Source: Scleroderma bovista
Taxonomy: Eukaryota; Basidiomycota; Agaricomycetes; Boletales; Sclerodermataceae
Direction of reading: 5' to 3'
Length of the DNA stretch: 64,000 nucleotides
Assembly (NCBI GenBank): GCA_037178675.1
Contig: JAYMGJ010000098.1
Location: 124,001-188,000 of the forward strand
Below are positions 36,022 to 49,182 of the stretch, piece by piece. Positions within the stretch are counted from its first letter, which is position 1; the number at the start of each line of letters is the position of its first letter. The position numbers were made by a program, and so were the translations under genes. Under the pieces are notes generated by a model that did not search any database, was not told the origin of the DNA, and saw only the letters and a program-made list of their open reading frames with translations.

Positions 36022-39000
36022 ATGGATGATCGAACACCAAGTCTTGGATTCATTCCAAACGGCCTCTTAGAGGAACCGCGCGGATTGCACGACACCCCAA
36101 CTGCTACAACGGTGACAGAGCCACCAAGTCAGTTATTTGTCTGAGTTCACCATCTAAGCCATGTTCTGATCGTAACAGATGATGCATTCCCTCCAATATC
36201 TAATATCCTTGGTCTTATGGCCCACGGAGATGATACCCAAGGATCTAGTGGGACAAATACCCTCTCCAACGCGCGATGCCCTATCCGAGCTTCTACTTTT
36301 GATGGTGGAACGCTTTACATCAAAAAGAAGGCTCGCGTCATCGAACGGGGCAAGGTGCAGTTGTATCGCCTGAATATCCATCCGCTAACATGTTGGATGA
36401 TAGTCAACCACTTCTCCGCAACAGCTGGCCAAACTGTTGGACGTACCCATACACAGACTCATGGACGAGCTGTCAATTGCAGAAGCGACGAAATCCAACG
36501 TACTGTAAGCTCTACCATTCACCAATGCACATCTATTCTGAGGTATTTCACAAGAGACAATTCGACCCCTCATGTTGAGACACGGCCAATAAACGCGAAG
36601 GATACCTTGTGGGTGGATCTGTACCGACCCAGATGCTTCACGGAGCTCCTAGGAAATGAACGCGTAGCCCGCGAGGTCCTAGCATGGGTAAAACAATGGG
36701 ATTGGTGTGTGTTTGGCAAGAAGAAGAACAAGAAACGGCCGAGAGAAGGGGAAGAACATTACCACCCTGATGACGAGTATCGCCGACCGAGGGAAAAGGT
36801 ATAGCACCTGTTTCAACTTGGGTAATGGAACTGAACTTGATCGTTAGTTACTGCTGATATCTGGTCCTCCTGGTCTTGGCAAAACCACTCTTGCCCATGT
36901 CGCGGCAGCGCAAGCCGGCTACGATGTCATGGAAATTAACGCCAGGTGCGTGCATAGATTCGTAATTCCTGGTTACTAAAGGTGGTCAAGTGATGCGCGA
37001 TCTGCCCAAGTAATTGATGATCGAATACTACCTGCATTGGAGTCAGGGTCTGCAGTTGGAAGCACAAAACCTGTTTTGCTAATCATTGATGAAATTGATG
37101 GGGCTACTGGTGGAGGAGATAATGTGGGTCAATTCTCATGATAACGACGTGTCGATAACATCTTCGCCATCAAGTCAAGTGGGTTTGTCCAAAAGTTAGT
37201 TTCTCTAACATTTGACAAGCCAAAGAAAAAGCGTAGGTTACTCCTCTCCTCCACCGGCTGAGTTAATGTCACTGTAGGCAAGGGTCAAAAGGACAAGCGA
37301 CCCCTTCTTCGTCCTATAATTTGCATATGCAATGATCAGAACGCTCACGCTCTAACCGCACTTCGCCCACATGCACGGCAAATCAGGTACACCCGCCCAG
37401 CCGATGTCCACATTGTTAGACGACTCCGTGAGATATGCGAGTTCGAGGGACTGAACGTAGACGCAAGAGCACTAAGTAGCCTGGTCAGCATAGCGAAAGG
37501 TGACTTAAGAAGTTGTCTAAATACATTGCAAGTGCGTCATCGTCTTCGTACCCCATTGTTTCGTCGTGATCATTGGCGGCTATACAACGTAGTTCATCAA
37601 GTCCAGAAATGAAGACGTCACAGAGCCACTTATTCGACGGGCTACTGCAGGCATGAAAGAAGCGGATAGTACCATAGCTGCTGTCCTGAACCAGATCTTT
37701 GTGTCGTCCTCCCGAAGGCGAGCAAAGGACTTGTCAATGGGAGAAGAAGAGGCTGCACGTTATGTTAGTCGATTGAGTCGGTCCATAGAGAGCCTCAACA
37801 ACCCCGCCAGTATTGCAAATGGTATTCGAAATCCTCGTGTATCTTCTCAGTGCTCATTTTTCTTCAGGATGTTTTGCTCAGTATCCAAACTGCCATAAAC
37901 ACGATCCAAATATGTTTCGATACCAGAAGGCGAATGAATGGTTCGCCGCATTTGACGCCTTCTCGTCTGCGATGTATACAGAAGGGGAATTTGAATTGCA
38001 TGGCTATCTACCATTTCTTCTGGTACCGTTTCATCCTTTGTGCCGGGAAGCGGCAGGTAAGCGAGTGGAAAGAGATTCGTCGGACTGGGATGTAGGTAAG
38101 CCCCAGATGCCGTCTATCCAAGTACTGACACGCATGACATTAGAATCTACAACTCACCCGTGCTAATGAAGAGATCTATAACTCACTGGCCAGCGGCATC
38201 CGTGTCTTTAACGGGACAGCTGGTGCTTATAGACATCTCATTACAGGGCAAGTCCTTCCCCTGGAGTTTGCCCCATACATTAATCGGATAATATCCCCAC
38301 CATTGCGACCAGTATGTATAATTAACCTCGGATTCTTGACATACGCTGCTGGCTTACAAACGTGGCCAGGTTAACAGCCAAATCATCAAAGCTGAGGAAC
38401 GTGCTTTGCTTTCTCGCCTTGTGGAAATTATGGTATCCATGGGATTACGGTTTCTCCAAGAAAAGTCCGAAGATGGACAGCTGGTATATCGGCTTGATCC
38501 GTACGTGTCTTTTCATTGTCCATGAGAACCAGTCTTGCTAATAATGAAAAGTTTAGCCCGATAGACGTGTTTGTAACGTACGATGGCAAGCGAGCACCGG
38601 ACATAACAGTTTCGAGATACGCTGTCCGACACTTAGTAGCTTCACAGGTGAGTTTGCCACTTCCCGTAGAGCGCAGGAAGGATTTAAAGCCCCCAGATTG
38701 ATGCTGCTCTTGCCCCACGCCAAGCCAGTACTAACCCGAGGGTCGGAAGTTTCTTCAACGCAACGTTTGTTTTCTATTCATTAAAACATCTTTAGTCTTT
38801 CCTAACAGGTTCAACAGGGAGCTCGCGAACAATCCTGGCGATGACATAGATCAAGCAGCTCACACCGCAGAAGGTCGATTGCAACCAGTTGGATTCGAGG
38901 GTCTACCTGTAGACAAGCGGGCGCGTCCAAACGAAGAGGTCGGCGAGAAGGCATGCATTCAAGCGTCTCCCTGATTTTATCTGACAATCTTTTTGATGGC

Positions 39001-39174
39001 GCTCAGCCCCCTGTTGATTTCTTTGGACGACCGATTACGATACCCCGCAAAGCATCTGGATCAGGCGCTCCCAGATCGAAAGGTCCACTGAAGGGTTTCC
39101 AGACAACTTATCGCTACCTAGAAGGCAACTCGGCTGCTGTTCGCAAAGCCGTGAAGATTGCTTCATTTCTGTGA
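36022..39174 (+). CDS. CTF18: Chromosome transmission fidelity protein 18 (alternative RFC large subunit)
   Basis: CTF18 with RFC2-5, Dcc1 and Ctf8 loads PCNA and supports sister-chromatid cohesion. From [18 protein letters not shown] the model passes through [22 protein letters not shown] into [20 protein letters not shown]. The AAA+ core has Walker [30 protein letters not shown], Walker [15 protein letters not shown], and sensor 1 in [33 protein letters not shown] and later winged-helix text follow. The end, [26 protein letters not shown], matches the conserved Ctf18 C-terminal tail that binds Dcc1/Ctf8. About twelve short introns are required. The N-terminal joins at 36126-36178, 36352-36400 and 36504-36547 all restore conserved text. 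Confidence 0.93.
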
Positions 39175-39974
39175 AACTTTTGAGCTCATGTAACAGGCCT
39201 GTGCTATTTCTGCTTTATGTCACTTACCCAAATGTCCTTGCTTGATCGGACGGACCTGTGTGTAAGATACCCCATGCAGCTGCCATGCAGTCCTGCCTGC
39301 TAAGCCTGTACGTCACAACGTCGGTACTGAAGAATCGCTTTTCAGTACGTATCATATGCCGATAGTGCACGCAAGTCTCAGGCTCTCGGACGAGTACGCT
39401 TACACCGTGACATCGCGTGATTGCGACCAGACCAGGCCGCTTCGCGCACGTACTATCCACTGCCTTATTACGTAAGCTATTTGCTGCATTCACTGAATCA
39501 TCACTTAGGCCAGTAACGATCCCATCAGAGCGCTGAAGAGTTCCGGATGCTGACGTTTCCGTCCTTGCCTGAACCCACCTTTGGCAGTGATTCTTCTCAG
39601 TATGTGCAACTTGTGTTTGTCTGGTTAAAGTGGCCATTGTTCTGGAATCCGAGCAAACGTCACTTCACTCACGCGACCGGGTTCACTGCCAAATACGAGG
39701 CGAGCAGCCGTTTTGGACGTACCGTAGTATCACGCTGACGTTAGCGTTGAGTCATTAGGACCGCTGGTTTACAACCATAATGCGCTGCTGTCCAGAGATT
39801 GATGCATGATGGTATGAGACGTTTCCATGTGCGCCTCAACGGTATGCACACCACGTGTCATGCGTGTGTATGCCGTGCGGATTCTTAATAACGACCACTT
39901 TGGTTGAATCCACAACAGAGTGACGCCTTTCTTCTGTTCGATAGGCTTTCACAATCCATCTTCCACTTCGACTG
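39175..39974. other. Intergenic region after CTF18, no supported gene
   Basis: About 800 bp of unique sequence. A 137-codon minus-strand frame is open at 39224-39637, but it resembles no family I know and lacks fungal codon-bias cues, so I leave it uncalled. The right end should hold the promoter of the next gene. Confidence 0.45.
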
Positions 39975-41632
39975 ATGTCTCCCCATGCAGAATGGATCTA
40001 TATCAACCAACACGACGACTTTCCAACAGAAATCGGCCATGTCATGGCATTCATTCACCGCTTGCGCAGTCTCTGGTTAGTTCCAGATGACATGCGCCTT
40101 GCAGCCTTTGGTGCTTGGCCAGTCAGTTTGTGTCTTTGTACCTCCATGTCCACAAATAACCGCGTTGGCTTTCCTCAGCTATTGTTACCCCCTATCAACG
40201 GGTGCTCTCATTATTACGTGAACAAATGTCCAGATAGATCCCCTTGTCCTCTATCCCAAATTCGGCCCGAGCAGGAAAACATAGTCTGTGAGCTTAGTGA
40301 AAGTATCAAGTATATTTCGAATACTGATCTACAGATCCTTGGTATGTAGCATCGGATACCCTTGATGGGCTATGGCCCAAAGTTGGTTTTCCGGAGTCAC
40401 TCACTCGCACTGTATCATCTTCCATTGCTCATTTGTTTGCAAATATCCCTGGTTGCAAATTAGAAAGGCAATCCTGTTCTTTCTAGATTACATATATCAC
40501 TGAGCAGGGTCTCTTCAGGAATCCTCAAGTATCCAAAATACGACCGCTAGATTTTGCGTTAATTCCTTGTCTCTTTCCCGGGCCAAACATCGACCATTAT
40601 ACTCCACCTACCCTATCCCCTACGCTACCATTCATTATGATGGGGATGAAGGGGCCTGCTTATTGGAAGGAGAAAACTGGTGTGTGGTCGACAGGACACT
40701 CACTAATATCTCTGCGAATGGACCTCGCTGACCACGCCCATTCGCAATTGAGTGGTCTCGTGGCTCGCTTGGAAGAATCAACTTCCGAGTTGGGAATGAT
40801 CCCACTACCCGAATGGCTCGTGCTGTTTGGTATCATCCACGACACGGAACAGATGCACATCGTCGCTCATATACCAATCCGTAAAGAGCACACGGGACTG
40901 CGTTGCGTCTCATATCTTTTTGACGACTTCCCACTTGGCGTACCTACTTCCCCTGAGGAGAGAACTAGCCGCGGAATCACCGAGGCCGTCGCCTTGGTGC
41001 TGACAGTTCTACGTCAACATGCAGGGTACATGACGCGATCTCTTTATGAAATTGGAACTTTTCGAGCCAGTAATACGATGAGCAATGTGAAACCAGCTTC
41101 GTGCTCGGATTGTTCGCAATACATGGATCATGCCGAACTTAGTACTTCTATGCTTGCTTTTAACGGAACAAATGATGGCAGCTCGGAGTATTCTACCTGC
41201 CCTTCAGGCACTAGCCTTGACGTTCCCAAGCAGGGCAGTAGCCAAATGCACAGCAGGGATAAATGTTCTTTTTCCCATGCCAGTGGATCCAGTTCGGAAT
41301 GGAAAAATAGCTCGGATGCCCCCAATACATCGTCTTGCTCCCTGTCAGACATTTCTTGTTGTAGCAGTTGCTCCAGTCTCTTGGACGATGGAAACGCATC
41401 GAGTTCCGAGTACTCCGAACGTGCATGGAATGGATCCAGAGAGAGACGCATGAAACTATCAACCAGCTCACTTTACCAGGGGGATCCCGGTGGCGACAAA
41501 TCGCAGGACCATTCACATCTTTTGAAACGTCTGGATGACAAAAGAAGGGCCGCGATTATTACTTGGACTAAGGGGGTGGCCCCAACTCAGACCCCTGAAG
41601 AAGACACTTACCGCATTGCTGTATTATATTGA
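39975..41632 (+). CDS. Hypothetical protein with Ser/Cys-rich C-terminal half
   Basis: I do not recognise this gene. The first exon (MSPHAEWIYINQHDDFPTEIG) and the 3' exon (from about 40500, in frame to 41632) look coding: PLPEWLVLFGIIHDTEQMHIVAHIPI, RCVSYLFDDFPLGVP and TEAVALVLTVLRQHAGYM are well-packed segments. The middle exon around 40351-40480 reads DTLDGLWPKVGFPESLTRT. The joins on either side are uncertain: a 48-nt intron at about 40303-40350 is plausible, and the next one lies somewhere in 40410-40520. The last 160 residues are very rich in Ser with many Cys pairs ([20 protein letters not shown]), probably disordered. No signal peptide or membrane helix is clear. Function unknown. Confidence 0.55.
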
Positions 41633-41699
41633 GCATTTGAGCTTGGACATCAAGGAAGAAAATTGAATGTAGGGCCTATTTCATATTGCGTGTATAGCA

Positions 41700-44038
41700 T
41701 TAGTAGACATAGCGGAATTCGCGATTTTCTTTGTCAGTCAGATCAAGGAAAGCTCTGTCGACCTCGGTTACTGTTCCATCCCGTCGAACGTCAACTAACT
41801 CATACTGAACATCTCTTGTCTGCATCTCACGCGCACGCCTTGCATTGTCAGTAGCGAGAAGATAGCGTAAAAGGAGTAGCGCCAAAGCAGAGCAAAAGTT
41901 TGTTGTTGTAATGACAGCCCATGGGATGTGATTTCTAAACGAAGCGTGACCAACTGGATATTGTACTGTTTAAGCCCTTACCGTGGTCGATATTGGGCCT
42001 TCCACATAAATTGACTGACCGCGTTCCCGATAGCATAGGCACACAGCACGATAGCATTGGTAGTGATACCTGCACAAAAGATGTAGGAGTAAGGTTTGAA
42101 ACGCTTCAGTAGCTCACGTTTGGTATGTCCAGATGTTATCGAGGTGACCCATCCGAGGAAAATGGCAAACGGAGCAATCGCGAAAACTGCGAATTTATCC
42201 AATCAATATTGTATGGAATTTCGTGCCATAAGGCGGGCAGCAAGAAAATTTATCTCTCACTGCAAATCCAATATGAGAATAGCAAGCCAACCTTATTAGA
42301 GAACGGCAGTGCACTGACAAGAATCGTGCCGATAATCGCGGGAATGTACATCAACACACCAGCATATGCACGTCCGATTTGGTTGTTTGACGCCAGCATG
42401 ACACCGAGCCAAATAGTCAGAACTACACTTCGGTCAGGGGTGCCCGAGGAATGTGAACTGAATACAAACTTTCAACCACTCCATCCACGCAACCAAAGAG
42501 GGTGGTCTGCAAAGTCGTAAAGCCAAACTGAGATACGATTAGCTGGCGCTGGTTAGTAAGCTATCGAGAAACGCGCTGGTCAGTAAAGGTGAGTCAATGA
42601 CGAAGACAATGATAAGCTCACTGAATTGACGACATTTCTAAAGTTAGAACATTATCACCCTGGGCCCTGAAGGTCTAGTTGTGGACGTACGATGCCCCAG
42701 CAATAAAAGCAAGAAGCCAGGTCCTGGGATCCTTGACTGTCTCCAAAAATCTACATCACCCCATGCCTCAGTATCTTGGCATCTAAACAGGAATGAGGGC
42801 ATACTGGGGTAACTTAAAGTGTTTGTTTTCGATACCTGTTCGATTCACTCGAATACGTTGGACTGCCTGAGCACGCTCATTCTCATTGAGGAATTTTGCT
42901 GATGTCGGGGAGTCGGGGAAGAAAAGCCTGGATGCGAACATACACATGAATAAAAAATATGACATAGTGCCACGGAAGACTTTCCAGAAAAGACCAGCGG
43001 TCACCAATGTAATGATACCAGTGATGATCATCAACCTAGTGGTCGTTTTAATAACTTGGAGATACGATAGTATGATAGATAGCCCACTGACCATTGCCAG
43101 GGCGCAAGATTGGGTGTGTGAGTGTGAAGGATGCCGAAACTGATGAAACCAAGGATAATGACGGCGAAACCATTCATCAGGACTTGGTTGCATATTTAAG
43201 CTAAAGTATTGTGTTTCGTACAAAAGACCTACACCAATAACCCACGCGCAGAGTTTGTTCCGCTTGGGTGTAAAACATAGAAGTCACAATCATAAAGCCG
43301 GGAGTTATAGCACCTTCGCATATACCAAGTAGAAACCGACACACGAAGAGGGAACCAAAGGATTTGCAGGCTGCATGGCAGCACAGAATGACCGCCCAGA
43401 GAAAAATATTTAAGCTTGAAGTTATGGATGAAATGGGTGAACCTGTAAATGGGAGTGAGGACACACCTCATCCATTTGCCAACGGGAAAGCGCTGGAGCG
43501 CCAAATTCTGAGGGTACTGGAACAAAAGATAGCTAAAGTAAAAGATTGTGCCCAGCCAATCGAATTGGTTTGCGCTCAAGTGCGCATCCTTACTAAGAAT
43601 TAGACGGCGAAAATGAGGCCAAGTTATAAACAAGAACAACATTTTCCGCACAGTATGCCTAGCACAGCAGCTTGACCAAGGGTAGTCTTGTCCATGAAAG
43701 TAATGCTATGTGTTTGAGTCAAAAGAGGTACTCTGAGGCAAGATATAGTCACAAACAGGTACATGACTACACGGACCAGACAAGGGTTAAAATAAGATTA
43801 GAGGGTGTCAAAGACTCACTGCACATGAGCGGCATGATATGCCAGTCGATTTTGTTTCTGAAACGAGTTGCATTAGACCGACCGTGCTTGGCCTCGTCAG
43901 ACTTGGAATTCGAACAGACCTCAGCTTCCGAGCCTCCTCATCAGAGAGCAAAACAGGTTCCACGGTTGCGGCGACATCGACATCGGTGACATCCATGGGC
44001 TGGTCTGCGTGAATGGACGGGTCACTGGAAGAGCCCAT
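41700..44038 (-). CDS. MFS transporter, Dal5/allantoate permease (anion:cation symporter) type
   Basis: This is probably a plasma-membrane uptake carrier for a small organic anion such as allantoate, a vitamin or a dipeptide; the substrate cannot be read from sequence. The acidic N terminus MGSSSDPSIHADQPMDVTDVD leads to EEARKLR and, after a splice, KIDWHIMPLMC. Further blocks are FDWLGTIFYFSYLLFQYPQNLALQRFPVGKWM, SLFVCRFLLGICEGAITPGFMIVTSMFYTQAEQTLRVGYW, FFPDSPTSAKFLNENERAQAVQRIR and ALPFSNKVGLLFSYW. These are classical for the Dal5 group. About twelve helices can be counted over many short exons. The C-terminal tail after the last helix (LLLLRYLLATDNARR) is charged and ends ENREFRYVY. It shares 128 bp with the divergent CLP1. 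Confidence 0.87.
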
Positions 44039-44166
44039 TGGAGAGCTGGATACGTGGGGACTGCGATCCGCGCCCGCTGGTTCATTATTTATGATGTGGC
44101 CATGCGTTTACGGCAAGAAACTCATATACACAGCGGTGTCTCCTGTTTTGGAACTGACCACAACTC

Positions 44167-46088
44167 ATGTCCGAATCGAAGGAGTGGGTGCTTGAGCCAG
44201 AAACTGAGTATCGCTTCGAGCTCGATCCTGGCTCTTCTCTTGCCATCAAGGTATGTGCGTCGACCTGCATATTCCACCCTCTCACCGCGCGGGGGGATAG
44301 CTTATTTGCGGAAATGCCGAGATATTTGGTGCAGAACTTGCGGAGGGGAAGACATATCTCTTCGCCTTCGAATGCAAGGCCGCAGTGTTCACCTGGAAAG
44401 GATGTACAATACAGATAGGTCTCTCAAACTGAGAGGCACCGTAAACCTCACACATCAGTCCTATCCACGTTACAGGTCGTCCTTCCACCGAGTACGTGTC
44501 AGAAGAGACCCCAATGACTGCATATGCAAATCTGCACATGGCATTCGAGCAAATGCGTGTCCGTGCTCTTCGCGCGTTACACGGATCCCCCTTGTCCGAC
44601 GACGATCGTAATGCGAACGCCGAGCCACCAAGAGTGCTTATATTGGGTCCAGAAAACTCTGGAAAGACGACAATATGCAAGATCCTCACAAATTATGCAG
44701 TCCGCGTTGGTCAGGACTGGTCTCCCATGCTCGTAAATGTAGATCCAAGCGAGGTTAGTCATAATCTATCTTCATGTTCTTCCATTCATAGCTATCAGGG
44801 TGCCTGGACTGTACCTGGAACAATTTCAGCGGCAGCAGTGTCAAGTCCCATCGCAACCGCATCTCCCGTTAACCCACTTGGCTCTTCCGCCACATCAGCC
44901 TTGACTGTACTTGCTTCCAATGCTCTCACACCTTTGGTGTATTGGTACGGCTATTCTGACACGAGAAGAAATCCGCTTTTACTAGATCGATTGATCCGGA
45001 ACCTTGGAGAGAGTACCTTCGAAAAACACGACAATAACCCAGAAGGTGGCGTCTAACATACCCCTTATAGCCCTATTAACTCAAGAATTTCCAGCACGAG
45101 CATCAGGGTTGTTCATCGATACCTCATCCTCGTTTGCTTCTGGGCCTGCTGGCTCTGCAGACAGTCGGAACAGCCTCATAAAGGCATGCATCGATGCCTT
45201 CAGAAGTATGTGCCTGAGCTCCAAGCTCCATTGATTATCCTGTAATACTTACCCAAGTAAATGTGATCCTTGTCGTGGGTCACGAAAAACTGAATGTCGA
45301 AATGCAACGGTCCTATGGAGGTCGGTTAACCGTTGTCAAGATCCCCAAGTCTGGAGGGGTATTTTATCATATTACTTCCACTGGGCTTTCATGGCTTAAC
45401 AGAATGCCAGGTTGTGGAACTCGACCTCAGCTACCGAGAGCGCGTGCAAAATTTCCAGCTGCATGCATACATGTACGGTCAAAAGGCTGCCCCACCTCTC
45501 GGTATTACGTCTGCCATCGTGGCAGGTGAAGTCGCAACAGACCTTGTGCTCTCTCCCTCTTCGTCGATAATTAAATTTGAAGATATCGCTATCTATCGCA
45601 TAGGACAAGGTGAGGTACCTCCCTCCCTAGTTCCTCTAATCTCACTCCACAACTTCTCCAAGAAAATATGGCACCGTCCTCAGCTCTTCCTATCGGCGCC
45701 ACTCGCACGCTTTCAGAAGTGCAACCCATCATGCTCGATTTAGCATCAACGGGCTCAGGTCTTCTCAATCGTGTTCTGGCCGTCCTCAGCCCCTTAAATG
45801 TGGACGAGAACGAGCGATACGATGAAGAGATCTTAGATTTGTCTGTGACAGGCTTCCTTGTTATGTGAGTTTGGCCAATTTCCTCCTAGAGTATGAACAT
45901 CGCGAGGGGCGTGATGATCGTTGAGGTCGTCAATATCGGCCTTGATCTCCTTGCACGCATTCATATTAACTATCTCTCCCAGTACAAATCTAGACATTCC
46001 AAACAAAAAGATAACAATCTTATCGCCTAATCAAACTGGATTGGTAGGGAAAACAGCTGTCATTGGGTCTTTCGAGTGGCGAGAATAG
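44167..46088 (+). CDS. CLP1: mRNA cleavage and polyadenylation factor CLP1
   Basis: CLP1 is a P-loop protein of cleavage factor IA (CFIIm in animals) that joins Pcf11 to the 3'-end processing complex. From MSESKEWVLEPETEYRFELDPGSSLAIK the spliced product reads GGNAEIFGAELAEGKTYLFAF, the Clp1 N-terminal domain. The nucleotide loop is VLILGPENSGKTTICKIL. MLVNVDPSEGAWTVPGTISA, GLFIDTSSSF and VILVVGHEKLNVEMQR follow, and the protein ends ILSPNQTGLVGKTAVIGSFEWRE. Introns lie near 44251-44300, 44367-44414, 44474-44495, 44754-44797 and four later positions; the joins were set by the conserved frame. The stop lies 90 bp from the convergent NDE1 stop. Confidence 0.94.
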
Positions 46089-46178
46089 TATCGACGTGTA
46101 GTATGTTTTTTTTCCCGATGATTTGTGAGCGTCAATCACAAGAATCCAGTGGGAACGTACTGCCCATGACTGACTGCA

Positions 46179-48831
46179 TTACAGGATCGAGAGATCACGA
46201 CCCCAAACACCCCTTTTCAAAAGACAACCATGAGCTTGTCACACGCGCATACCCCAATGTGGGGAACATACCTAATGATCCAGTCGATCATTAACAAAGC
46301 TCTCGTTCTTGCAGAAACCTGTTCACTCCAATACACACTCCTCCAAGTGTACATGGCAACCAGTCCACCCATAAAGGAGAGATTGCCCAGGTCGAAAACA
46401 GCTGCGTTGCCGATATATGCAAGACTACCGAGGTGCCTGTACCGGAAAGTTCCTGAGACCGCCTCGTCCAGATCTTTTACTCCGTTTGCCTCAAGTGTTT
46501 CCCGCTGCATAGCAAGCTTATTGAGTTTCCTGCCGAGATATTTACCTTCCTGAGAAGCAACTTGTGCAGTCTGCCATGATTTGCCATCAGTTCTCACTAC
46601 TACAAAGCAGAGGGAATATACCAACAGGTGGCAACGCCGTTATTTTGTTACCGAGCTCCTCCAAAAGCTTGCATAGTTCATTCAGGGTTAGACTGTTGTC
46701 TGCATCTGAATCATAGCGATCGAAGAGTGTTCTGACCTATTTGGAAACAATTTCTTTAGCGACCAAAAATTGAAGCAGAAGCGAAAACATACTTTTTCCA
46801 GATGGGACTCTGACATTGGGATACGTTGTTTAATTCTCCGAACTACCATGGACATGATAACATGTCAGATCACAACGCCTTCCAAGACTCACCCATGAAC
46901 TCAAACTCGTCATAATCAATCTTCCCATCCTTGTCCTTGTCAGCTTCATCAACCAAATCCAGAAGGTAATCCACAGCAGAAGTTTCAATCTATCCAGTGG
47001 AATGAGTCCCCATAATACAGTTTACATTAAAAATATTTCACATACAGTGGCACAGTCGCCAATTGCATATACTTCGCCTAGCGGTGCACCCTTGACACGA
47101 AGATGTGCATCCACAACGATCGCCTTTTTGTGAACCTGGTTAGGTAACAGACTGGAAACACGTTGTGTGAATGGATTCATGGCGATTCCAGTTGACCAGA
47201 GTACGAAATTATTTGGAATTTCATGTGTAGTGATCTTCCCGTCGGGATCTTTGAGGGTGTACAGCACACGATCAGGGTGAACTGCGGTCACCCGAGCCAA
47301 AGTGATGACATTAACGTGGTCGCGACGGAATTTTTCCTGCATTAAATTGTTGTAAAATAACTATCACTGTATTCATAGAATCTGACTCACTTCCGCGTAT
47401 TTGGATATGGCTTCAGAATACTATGTCAAACAATCAGTTCCATACAACTTAGCTGTAATCACCTTGTACCCACTGTGTTCAGGATATGTTCACGGGACTG
47501 GATGACATGTATTGAAACCTCTTTTCGACATATCTTCGGGTACTACAATCAGAATTGGATTAAGTTGATATCAAAAACAATGGCTTGGGGACTGACATAG
47601 TTCATAATATCTTCTTGACATAAATCGTAAATTTCCTAAGATATCGTCAAGATATGTTTGTGCTGCTTTACCAAAAGACCTACAGCAGCTGTTTCAACAC
47701 CAGTTGGGCCACCACCACAAACAACAAAACTCAAGAGGCGCTTGCGCTCTTCAGGAGTGGTAGTCGGTAAGCTTGCTGTCTCAAAATTGTCTACGGCATT
47801 GTGTAAGAGCACAAACTTCTACCAGGTTAGTTGCTCACTGATGATTCGACGCCGGATAGCCTGCGCGTCCGATATAGTCTTCAGCTGGAAGCAGTGCTGT
47901 AAGCCTTGCACACCATGGGTGCTAGAAACCGAGCCACAAGTGATGATAAGCTTGTCATACCTTTGGACGTGTAAGGTTCACGTGTAAAGAATACAAAAAA
48001 AAAGAAGACGAACGGGACGTATATTCGCTGATGACCCGAGGAACCAAGTATCTCAACCTCAAGTAAGCGTTCCGACATTGCAAGGTCCACCGCTTTCCCA
48101 ACGATCATCTGGCCACGTAGCCGTGCAATTATTTTTCGAAGTGGTTCGATCAGGCTGCGAACTTGAACGGTCCCAACGGCTGCAGCTGTACGACTAGATG
48201 AGGATGTTGTATATGGCCATACCTGATAGCTTACAGGGTAAGAGGGGCGTGAACGTCGTGAACGTCTCTGGTGCGACAATAGTAACATGGTATTCCCCTG
48301 GTACCAGTGCTTTCAGAGCTGCAATAGCCTGCAGAATGTGCATCAGTCATGGTCTGGTCACCTTGCTATCACGCTTACACCCCAACCGCCACCGACAATG
48401 ACTAGCTTTTGCTTTGCCATTAACTTCTTGGCCTCTTCATCCTCTTCGTCGGCCAGTAAGACGCTGACTACTGGCAAATTTTTGGGACCACCACGCTCAG
48501 GGTGCAATGCCAAAGGAGATACGGGGACACGATCGACGTGCCTGTCTGTGTAAGTAAATGCGTCGTGAATAAAGACACCTGCTCCGAGGGCAAGTACACC
48601 GAAAGCAGCTGACAGTGTGAAGTACGAGGTATATTTCACGACCCGTAGGGAACGTCGAAGAAGACGAGATCTAGGACGTGGCTCTATAGGAATGTCAGGT
48701 TGAACATTCCCTGGGAATGTTTGTTCTGCAAGAAAACGAGTCCCGTAGAAAGGTCGTCGCACGGAAGGAATTCGACATGGATGAATGGGGTTGATTTTCC
48801 CTGAACGAAAGATGCGAGTAATTCCACTCAT
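46179..48831 (-). CDS. NDE1: External alternative NADH:ubiquinone oxidoreductase with EF-hands
   Basis: This is a single-polypeptide type II NADH dehydrogenase of the inner mitochondrial membrane, oxidising NADH without proton pumping. The start at 48831 (MSGITRIFRSGKINPIHPCRIP) is an Arg-rich presequence, and a membrane helix YFTLSAAFGVLALGAGVFI follows. The FAD motif reads KLVIVGGGWGVSVIA, and the NADH motif reads FVVCGGGPTGVETAAEI. Then come VLWSTGIAMNPFTQ and EVYAIGDCAT. Between this and the C terminus an insert carries two EF-hand loops, DKDKDGKIDYDEF and DRYDSDADNSLTL, which implies calcium regulation. The end is FRYRHLGSLAYIGN, then RALLMIDWIIRGVWGRDLSIL, joined by a final intron near 46213-46270. 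This architecture marks the external, EF-hand subtype. Confidence 0.92.
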
Positions 48832-49182
48832 TCTTGCAAACAAGCTCGGTAGGTTGACGACTGGGCAAAATAAGCAAACCCAGTCAAAATTCAGTGTGGA
48901 GTGTTGTGTAACGTTGCATGGCTCAGGCTGATTACTACGCGCGACAGCCTCCTGGCGTCGTATATAACCGAGGAGTAGTATTCCAATTGTACTCTGAAAA
49001 TATGCAGTGGGTACATGATTATGGTTTCAAACAGCACGATGAATTGCTACGGTAAGTTACAATGCTGGATATAATTGGCAGATGTGAGGATAAAATACGA
49101 TAGTTAGTTCTGGGTGTAATTGTCCATGAACATGTGGCAAGTCGAAGGGGCGGGTCAGCTGCTGCACCGCACGTTTCAAGTG

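Noticed and set aside
39224..39637. 137-codon minus-strand frame.
   Set aside because: No similarity I can see, and no promoter or splice support.
48832..48843. Extra residues MFAR before the NDE1 start.
   Set aside because: The codon is TTG; the first ATG gives a normal presequence.
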